Shown here piece by piece: positions 57,827-64,000 of a stretch of 64,000 nucleotides of DNA. Source of the stretch: Pseudoalteromonas citrea (GTDB taxonomy: Bacteria; Pseudomonadota; Gammaproteobacteria; Enterobacterales; Alteromonadaceae); NCBI RefSeq assembly GCF_000238375.3, contig NZ_AHBZ03000015.1, positions 62,001 through 126,000 on the forward strand, in the 5' to 3' direction. The position numbers and the translations under genes were made by a program. How positions within the stretch are numbered: the first letter of the stretch is position 1; every line of letters begins with the position of its first letter. The notes below the pieces were generated by a model. The model made no database searches. It had not been told where the DNA came from and worked only from the letters and a program-made list of their open reading frames with translations.

Positions 57827-58438
57827 TCATGGTGCTAAGACCTTGGCCTTATTTATTGCTAACCATTGTAGACTAATCACTGTTGCAGCGTTATCAATTT
57901 CGCCACTATTTAGCCGTGTTATCGCATCATCATATGCCAGAACATGGGTTTTTATATCTTCCCCTTCAGTTTCTAACCCGTAAATGCCGCCCGCCTGTGA
58001 TAAATCTGTTTCCGCCAAATATAAATACAACCGCTCCGTTGTGCCCCCAGGACTTGATAAATACGACATCATAAAGTGCAGTTTATCTAACTGGAGGCCA
58101 GCTTCTTCATGAGCCTCTTTTCGCACAACATGCTCATAGTCAGTAGACCCTTCAGCCATACCTGCAATACACTCAAGAAGCCATGGCGAAGACTTCGTCG
58201 CCATGGCGCCAATACGGATTTGCTCTATCAACAACACTGAATCTGTTTTGGGGTCATAAGGAAGTACAGCCACAGCATGACCGCGTTCTAATATTTCTCG
58301 GCGAATTGTGTGTGATACCCCACCGGCAAACAACGCATGTTTAAAGTGATAGGCTTGTATTTGGAAAAAGCCTTGGTACACATTTTCAATTGAGCTAATT
58401 TCCACATCATGATTGCAAAACTCGCTTAGTGAGGCCAT
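57827..58438 (-). CDS. nudF: ADP-ribose pyrophosphatase
   Basis: 203 residues with a Nudix box, AGMAEGSTDYEHVVRKEAHEEAGL. The catalytic KEAHEEAG core is present, but the first conserved Glu of the G-x5-E part is Thr, and the usual Arg before Glu is Lys. It hydrolyses ADP-ribose to AMP and ribose phosphate. It is the first gene of the nudF-yqiB-cpdA-yqiA-parE string and divergent from tolC, as in E. coli. Confidence 0.92.
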   Translation of the reverse strand: MASLSEFCNHDVEISSIENVYQGFFQIQAYHFKHALFAGGVSHTIRREILERGHAVAVLPYDPKTDSVLLIEQIRIGAMATKSSPWLLECIAGMAEGSTDYEHVVRKEAHEEAGLQLDKLHFMMSYLSSPGGTTERLYLYLAETDLSQAGGIYGLETEGEDIKTHVLAYDDAITRLNSGEIDNAATVISLQWLAINKAKVLAP

Positions 58439-58650
58439 TTATTTTCCTATTTTATTTAAGTCTAGGGTTTAAAAATCATTCATTCGGCCCAATATTTAGC
58501 GTCATTAAAAGTAAGGTTTTATGGACCCATTTAACTCTTATATATTCTGTTACACTTGTTGGCTTTGAATTACGTATTTATTTTTTCGTTTCTAAAAAAA
58601 ACAGGGTAACATGCAGTTAGCATAAAAATTGTCTAAGGACTGAACGAAAA

Positions 58651-59997
58651 ATGAAAAAAAGCTTATTATCACTTTTTGTTGGTTTGTCTTGCGCATTAAC
58701 CAGCAGCCTAACGTACGCAGAAGATCTGCTTCAAGTATACGATATTGCCACAGCCAATGACCCTGTTGTACTCAAAGCAAAAGCACAGGCTGATGCGCAA
58801 AAGTTTGCTCAAGATAGCGCGCTTGGAGCCTTATTACCACAACTTGGATTTAGTGCAGGGTACACTCAAGTAGACTCTGATGGTTTTTCTGGAGTTCAAA
58901 CTGATGCAACTGGCTATACCATAGGAAGTGGCTTTACAGACACATTCAGCCGAAGCCTTTCGCTCAGTCAAACTATTTTTGATATGTCAGTTTGGGAAGC
59001 GCTAAGCATCGCAGAAAAACGTGCTATCCAAGCAAGTACACAATATGAACTTGCCCAACAAGAGCTCGTCGTTCGTATTGCACAAGGTTATTTTGACGTA
59101 CTAAGTGCACTTGATAACTTGGAGTTTGTACAAGCTGAGAAACGTGCTATCGAGCGCCAGCTAGAACAAACCAAACAGCGTTATGAAGTTGGTCTAACGG
59201 CCATTACTGATGTACATGAAGCGCAAGCTCGGTTTGACCGAGCTGTCGCAAATGAAATTGTGGCAACCAATGATGTTGAAACAGCACGTGAAGCGCTGCG
59301 TACAATTACGGGTAAATACCACAACAAACTTGATTCACTGAATACTGAAACGTTCTCAACGGTATCTCCTAGTCGAAAAGCGACTGATTTTGTAGAAATA
59401 GCAAAAGATAAGAATTTATCACTCGCGATTTCAAAAGCCAGTTTAGATATTGCCGATGATCAAATAAAGCAAGCTCAGGCCGGTCATTATCCAACATTAA
59501 GCCTAAACGCAAGCTACGGAGATTCACTAACTGACTCTAACGGCAAACTTCACAAACCTCGTGAAGATCAAACATCGGTTGGTATAACGTTTAATGTACC
59601 AATTTATTCAGGTGGCCGCACCTTGGCTGCAACGGAGCAAGCCCGTGCACTATATGTTGGTGCAAGTGAAGATTTAGAAGCGAGTATGCGTGAAGTAACT
59701 CGTTCAGTGATCACCTCATACAACCAAGTAATGTCAAACGTTGCAACTTATAGAGCACTAGAGCAAGCTGTTATTTCAGCAGAAAGTGCTTTACAAGCAA
59801 CCGAAGCAGGCTTTGAAGTAGGTACTCGTACCATTGTTGACGTATTAATTAGTACACAGAACCTCTATGATGCAAAACGAAACGTAGCGAATTTACGTTA
59901 CCAATATGTACTTTCTTCATTACGACTGAAGCAAGCTGCTGGTACGCTGTCTCGTAATGACTTAGAAGCCATTAATAAAGGGCTTACCCAGGGCTAA
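58651..59997 (+). CDS. tolC: Outer-membrane channel protein TolC
   Basis: 448 residues. A signal peptide (cleavage near TYA, about 23) is followed by two repeats of the OEP coiled-coil barrel (SQTIFDMSVWEALSIA; YSGGRTLAATEQARAL), with long helices typical of TolC. It is the outer duct of drug efflux and type I secretion systems. It is divergent from nudF. Confidence 0.95.
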   Translation: MKKSLLSLFVGLSCALTSSLTYAEDLLQVYDIATANDPVVLKAKAQADAQKFAQDSALGALLPQLGFSAGYTQVDSDGFSGVQTDATGYTIGSGFTDTFSRSLSLSQTIFDMSVWEALSIAEKRAIQASTQYELAQQELVVRIAQGYFDVLSALDNLEFVQAEKRAIERQLEQTKQRYEVGLTAITDVHEAQARFDRAVANEIVATNDVETAREALRTITGKYHNKLDSLNTETFSTVSPSRKATDFVEIAKDKNLSLAISKASLDIADDQIKQAQAGHYPTLSLNASYGDSLTDSNGKLHKPREDQTSVGITFNVPIYSGGRTLAATEQARALYVGASEDLEASMREVTRSVITSYNQVMSNVATYRALEQAVISAESALQATEAGFEVGTRTIVDVLISTQNLYDAKRNVANLRYQYVLSSLRLKQAAGTLSRNDLEAINKGLTQG

Positions 59998-60036
59998 TTC
60001 ATTACAATTAGTAATCCATAAGTAGTATATTTATAG

Positions 60037-60056
60037 AGCCGGCCTAGCCGGCTTTT
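60037..60056 (+). terminator. Terminator after tolC
   Basis: AGCCGGC-CTA-GCCGGCT followed by TTT and an AT-rich tail, 40 bp past the stop. Confidence 0.88.
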
Positions 60057-60114
60057 GTATTTTTTAGCACATATAGATAAACTACTCCCATATTAGCAGT
60101 GAGAGAAAAGTTTA

Positions 60115-61038
60115 GTGGTCAAAAACCCCCCTTTCAAATCCGCATTTTTAGCACCTAAGTATTGGTTAACTTGGTTAGGTGTACTGTGCCTGTATACAAT
60201 TTCTTGGTTACCTCAAAAGGTGCAATTTATACTCGGCAAGGGGTTAGGGAGGCTAGTACATCGCTTTTTGAAAAAGCGCCGTCATATTGCAGAAGTGAAC
60301 GTTAAGTTGTGCTTCCCAGATCTTAGCGATGAAGAACGCGCAAAGATGGTACTTCAAAATATGGAGAATACTGGCCTTGCCACGTTAGAAACAAGTATGG
60401 CTTGGTGGTGGCCCCAGTGGCGTATAAATCGAGTGATCGGTTCGATTTCAGGTATTGAGCATATTCTATCAGTACAAGATAGCGGCAAAGGTGTGCTCTT
60501 ACTCGTGCCACATATGCTTCACCTCGAAATGCTTGGCCGTATCTTAGGCGTAGAGCAACCCGGCATTGGTTTTTATCGGCCACACAATAATGCGTTAATG
60601 GAGTACTTCATGACTAAAGGCCGACTCAGATCCAATGAATTTCTGATCGGCAAACGCGATGTGAAAGGTTTATTACAGGCACTCAAGAACAAAAAATTAT
60701 GCTACTACTTACCGGATCAAGATTACGGAAGAAATCGCTGCGAGTTTGCGCCTTTCTTCCAAGTCCCTGATGCTGCAAATACCACTGGTACATTACTGTT
60801 TGCAAACAGCAAAAATTGTGAAACATTAAGCTTAAGTGGTGTCAGAGATAATAAGGGTCAGTATCATTTGACGATATATCCGGCATTGGAGAACTTTCCA
60901 AGTGACGTAGCAAATGATGATGTTCGACGCGTTAATTCTCGTATGGAGCACTCTATCATGCAAGCACCAGAGCAGTACATGTGGCTGCACCGTCGCTTTA
61001 AAACCCGTGCTGACGAAAACGCACCATCCTATTATTAA
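60115..61038 (+). CDS. Lipid A acyltransferase (LpxL/LpxM family)
   Basis: 307 residues from a GTG start. An N-terminal hydrophobic helix (about 14-31) is followed by the acyltransferase core with the H-x4-E motif in HMLHLEMLG and a later YYLPDQDYG patch typical of LpxL/HtrB and LpxM. It adds a secondary acyl chain to lipid A. Whether the acyl group is lauroyl or another cannot be told. It is followed 19 bp later by the TcpQ-like gene. Confidence 0.88.
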   Translation: MVKNPPFKSAFLAPKYWLTWLGVLCLYTISWLPQKVQFILGKGLGRLVHRFLKKRRHIAEVNVKLCFPDLSDEERAKMVLQNMENTGLATLETSMAWWWPQWRINRVIGSISGIEHILSVQDSGKGVLLLVPHMLHLEMLGRILGVEQPGIGFYRPHNNALMEYFMTKGRLRSNEFLIGKRDVKGLLQALKNKKLCYYLPDQDYGRNRCEFAPFFQVPDAANTTGTLLFANSKNCETLSLSGVRDNKGQYHLTIYPALENFPSDVANDDVRRVNSRMEHSIMQAPEQYMWLHRRFKTRADENAPSYY

Positions 61039-61057
61039 TTATTGAGCATGTGAGACT

Positions 61058-61663
61058 ATGGCCAAAAAAAATAAAACGCTTTCATCTGTGTTCTTTTGGG
61101 TAAAGCACCTTTCACTCGGCATTATGCTTGTTTGGGCTGCCTATTACTTTTTATATGGCGCTTTACCTAAAATGGATATGAAGCAATCTACTAATGCTGC
61201 CGCACAAGGCTTATCACAGTTTTATGAGAGCTTTAAAAATAGAGTTAATAATAGAGACACTGAGCGAGAACAATTTGTCATCGATATTGGCAAACCCACT
61301 TTCCCCCTGGACGATGCGCTCGCTCAGCGAGGCTTAGTTGTAAAACCTTCGAGTCAAAACTGGACGGGAGAAGTCGCTCCTCGACGTTTTGAAATGGGGA
61401 ATACCCTCAAAAGTGCTTTATCATCCTACGCAAAGAAAGAGAATATAGAGCTATTTTGGTATCTGGAACGAGACTATGTTGTAAAGCATAACTTTCGTGT
61501 CGATACCGATTTCGTGTCTACCTTATATCAAGTTGGCACAGCCATTAATGATGACTTTGAGTATGAAGTGTACACCTTTTTCTGCCACCGGCAACGTGCT
61601 GCAATCATTACCAAAAAGCCATCACAATTTGTGCGAGAAAACTGCCGTCGGCTAACCAATTAA
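61058..61663 (+). CDS. TcpQ C-terminal-like membrane protein
   Basis: 201 residues. It has a single N-terminal membrane helix (about 17-33, LSLGIMLVWAAYYFLYG), a polar linker, and a C-terminal TcpQ-like domain (GNTLKSALSSYAKKENIELFWYLERDY ... DFVSTLYQVGTAI). In pilus systems such domains are found in secretin-linked proteins; here there are no pilus genes, so the role is open. Same direction as the lipid A acyltransferase. Confidence 0.75.
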   Translation: MAKKNKTLSSVFFWVKHLSLGIMLVWAAYYFLYGALPKMDMKQSTNAAAQGLSQFYESFKNRVNNRDTEREQFVIDIGKPTFPLDDALAQRGLVVKPSSQNWTGEVAPRRFEMGNTLKSALSSYAKKENIELFWYLERDYVVKHNFRVDTDFVSTLYQVGTAINDDFEYEVYTFFCHRQRAAIITKKPSQFVRENCRRLTN

Positions 61664-61708
61664 TTAAATACTGATGCTGACTTTAACTTAAAGCTCAGTA
61701 TCAGTTAA

Positions 61709-64000
61709 TTAGCTTTGCAAACGACTCTCATACACCACACGAACCCCTTCAGAAAGTAAGCTAAAGCTGTCTGTTTTTGTTACACATCGCCCTTGTTGGT
61801 CTAGGCTTTGTTGGTGGTAACTGTCTCGATATAAACAATAAGCATCGGTTAAAAGCTGCTTCTCTTCCTGAGTCAATATTCCATCTCGTTCCGCATATTC
61901 AAAAATACGAATGTTATCTGTATAACGCGTTAGCTCATTCGAATGGTGACTGTGATTTAATACTAAAAATTGCGCAACAAACTCAATATCAGTCATACCA
62001 CCGCGGCCTTGTTTCAAATCAAATAGCGAGTCAGAATCTTGAGACAAGTGTAAACGCATTTTTTCTCGCATTTGCGATACATCGTCCCTCAGCTTCTCGC
62101 TGTCACGAGCTTGCCTTAAGATACAATTCCTGATCTCATCAAAACGCAGCTGCATACTTGGTTCAGCTAAAACCATTCTCGCACGCACCAGAGCTTGATG
62201 CTCCCACGTCCAAGCTTGAGTTTGCTGGTAGTTAAAGTAACTCTCTAAATTAATGGCAAGAAGCCCTGAATTCCCTTCTGGCCGCAGTCGCGTATCCAAC
62301 TCATATAAAATGCCTGATGCCGTTTTAGTATTAAACAAATGCATTAAGCGCTGTGCTAACTTAAGATAAAATTGCCGCGATGAAATAGACTTAACCCCAT
62401 CGGTATCACTGTCACCATCACGATTATGTACAAAAACCAAATCAAGATCTGAGTCATAACCAAGCTCTAGCCCGCCCGCTTTGCCATAGGCAATTACAGC
62501 AAAGCCTTTCTCAGCCTCAGTAGCACCAGTTGGTTTACCATAACGGGTTTTCATTTGTTGCCATGCTAGGTCTACAGCTTGCGCAATTATTGATTCTGCC
62601 AATGCGGTTAGATGATTGCTTACTTGAGTGACACTGATTACCCCAGTTGCATCTGCTGCAGCAATACGTAATTGATGGGTTTGTTTAAACTGTCGTAAAG
62701 CTTCCATTTGTAGCTCTAAATCGTCAGGTTCTATACGCAAAAATTGATGTCTAATTTCATCTTTATAGGCCGATAATGGCAGCGGTTTATACAACGCAGC
62801 AGGATCTAATAACTCATCAAGTAAAATAGGGTATTTCGCTATATGCTCTGCAATCCACCGACTATGGCCACATAAATTAATTAACTGCTTCAGTGCACCT
62901 TGGTTTTCATACAGTAACTCTAGATATGTGGTGCGAGAAACCACCGTGCTAATAACCTTAAGAACATGATTAAAAACATCAAACGATGCTTTTTTTGTCA
63001 CTAACAGTTCCAATAAATGAGGCATGAGTTTATCGAGTATATCCCGGCCTCTCGCACCCATTTGTCGCTTGCGTAAACCAGTTTTAAACTCATCAAGCTT
63101 TATCGCCCATTGCTGCACCATATCCTCTGTAAAGTCATCATCAAAGCTTGAAAAATCACTTTCTAACCAAGCGAAAGCATAGCTTTCTTCACAAGGGTTT
63201 TGTTCTTGTGGTTGTTCACCAATAACCAAAGCAAATTCTTCTCGTACCGATTTCATTATTTGTTCAATACCATCGAGGCTTTCTTTAAAGTCGATTTTAC
63301 CAAGCAAGCAGTTCAAACGTTCCACATCCAAACCTGTGTCTGGAAGTGTTTGCGTTTGCTGATCATCAAATGCCTGTAGATACTGTTCCACTTGTCGTAA
63401 AAACAAATAGTTACTTTCTAATAATTGTGCGGTCTCAACGGGCAATACTTCCGAGAACTTTAGTTGCTTAAGTGCCCCTAATAATGAAGGTGTTTGTAAA
63501 GCAACATCACGGCCGCCTCGTACCATTTGCAGCGCCTGAATAATAAACTCGACTTCTCTAATGCCACCAGCACCCAGCTTGATATTATTAATAAGCCCCT
63601 TACGCCTGACTTCTTGCGCAATCATTTGCTTCATTTTACGGAGTGATTCGATGACTGAAAAATCGATGTAACGTCGATACACAAAAGGCCGGAGTAACTT
63701 TTTAAAGTCATCACTGTACGAGGTATTAGGGCCCAATACTCTCGCTTTGAGCATCGCGTAACGCTCCCATTCCCGCCCTTGATCTTGATAATAATCTTCC
63801 ATGGCGGCAAAGCTCATCACCAACGGGCCGCTCTCGCCAAATGGCCGCAATCGCATATCAACGCGAAATACCTGCCCATCGACCGTTACTTGATCCAATG
63901 CTGCAATGAGCTTGCGTGCCACCTTGGTGTAAAAAACTTGCGCTTCATATTGCTTGCGCCCACCGCTGGTCGCCACATTTTTGGGGTAGGTAAAGATTAA
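61709..64000 (-). CDS. glnE: Glutamine synthetase adenylyltransferase/deadenylase (partial)
   Basis: The C-terminal 764 codons of a ~950-residue enzyme; the 5' end lies beyond the right edge. Two nucleotidyltransferase domains are visible: the first (deadenylase) is cut at the window end, with VDMRLRPFGESGPLV; the second (adenylylase) has YDSDLDLVFVHN and ELDTRLRPEGNSGLL. It adds and removes AMP on glutamine synthetase under PII control. Confidence 0.95.
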   Translation of the reverse strand, partial: LIFTYPKNVATSGGRKQYEAQVFYTKVARKLIAALDQVTVDGQVFRVDMRLRPFGESGPLVMSFAAMEDYYQDQGREWERYAMLKARVLGPNTSYSDDFKKLLRPFVYRRYIDFSVIESLRKMKQMIAQEVRRKGLINNIKLGAGGIREVEFIIQALQMVRGGRDVALQTPSLLGALKQLKFSEVLPVETAQLLESNYLFLRQVEQYLQAFDDQQTQTLPDTGLDVERLNCLLGKIDFKESLDGIEQIMKSVREEFALVIGEQPQEQNPCEESYAFAWLESDFSSFDDDFTEDMVQQWAIKLDEFKTGLRKRQMGARGRDILDKLMPHLLELLVTKKASFDVFNHVLKVISTVVSRTTYLELLYENQGALKQLINLCGHSRWIAEHIAKYPILLDELLDPAALYKPLPLSAYKDEIRHQFLRIEPDDLELQMEALRQFKQTHQLRIAAADATGVISVTQVSNHLTALAESIIAQAVDLAWQQMKTRYGKPTGATEAEKGFAVIAYGKAGGLELGYDSDLDLVFVHNRDGDSDTDGVKSISSRQFYLKLAQRLMHLFNTKTASGILYELDTRLRPEGNSGLLAINLESYFNYQQTQAWTWEHQALVRARMVLAEPSMQLRFDEIRNCILRQARDSEKLRDDVSQMREKMRLHLSQDSDSLFDLKQGRGGMTDIEFVAQFLVLNHSHHSNELTRYTDNIRIFEYAERDGILTQEEKQLLTDAYCLYRDSYHQQSLDQQGRCVTKTDSFSLLSEGVRVVYESRLQS

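Overview
The window is ordinary gammaproteobacterial chromosome with two accessory or eroded stretches. Gene order and protein sequences point to a marine Alteromonadales bacterium, most likely Pseudoalteromonas or a close relative. The evidence is the ygfB-pepP-ubiH-ubiI block beside gcvTHP with 6S RNA upstream, nudF-yqiB-cpdA-yqiA-parE-parC back to back with tolC, a Pseudomonas-like 494-residue GltX, moderate-to-low GC, and families such as DUF3581. The genus is an inference, not a proof.

Layout. (1) 1-4.9 kb: a large surface-type FG-GAP/cadherin-like protein, a small hotdog thioesterase, and a short gene whose N-terminus looks like a natural-product leader peptide. (2) 4.9-9.6 kb: an island of REP-associated tyrosine transposase (RAYT) elements. 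It holds three long transposase ORFs, one truncated copy, three matching ~140-bp mini-elements and loose element ends. Together they break up one unknown host gene and are accompanied by a 96-bp direct duplication. (3) 10.1-11.4 kb: a second leader peptide that matches the first at 11 aligned positions without gaps, a gene remnant, and a tandem array of 52-bp hairpin units. (4) 11.5-17.8 kb: the glycine cleavage system (gcvT-like paralogue, gcvT, gcvH, gcvP) with a divergent LysR regulator. (5) 17.8-18.4 kb: a second hairpin array. (6) 18.4-23 kb: ubiquinone hydroxylases, pepP, ygfB and 6S RNA.

(7) 23.3-44.5 kb: a hybrid sensor kinase; rimI/holD; tRNA-Trp; guaBA with divergent xseA; cysE; an M16 lipoprotein protease; a MetF-like reductase behind a MetJ-type operator; two diguanylate cyclases; an RhlE-type helicase; DUF3581; gltX; a membrane-anchored glutaredoxin; proB. 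(8) 44.7-50.6 kb: small membrane proteins, DUF1543, an exported amidohydrolase, a Crp/Fnr-type regulator, a phosphoribosyltransferase and a YeiB-like membrane protein. (9) 50.7-64 kb: parC, a PQQ-type dehydrogenase, parE, yqiA, cpdA, yqiB and nudF on the minus strand; then tolC, an LpxL-type acyltransferase and a TcpQ-like protein on the plus strand; and the C-terminal 764 codons of glnE running off the right edge.

The most unusual content is the pair of leader peptides with no modification enzymes nearby, the RAYT mini-elements that share one truncation point, and two hairpin arrays of different repeat length that share a palindrome core. Each array lies between convergent genes.
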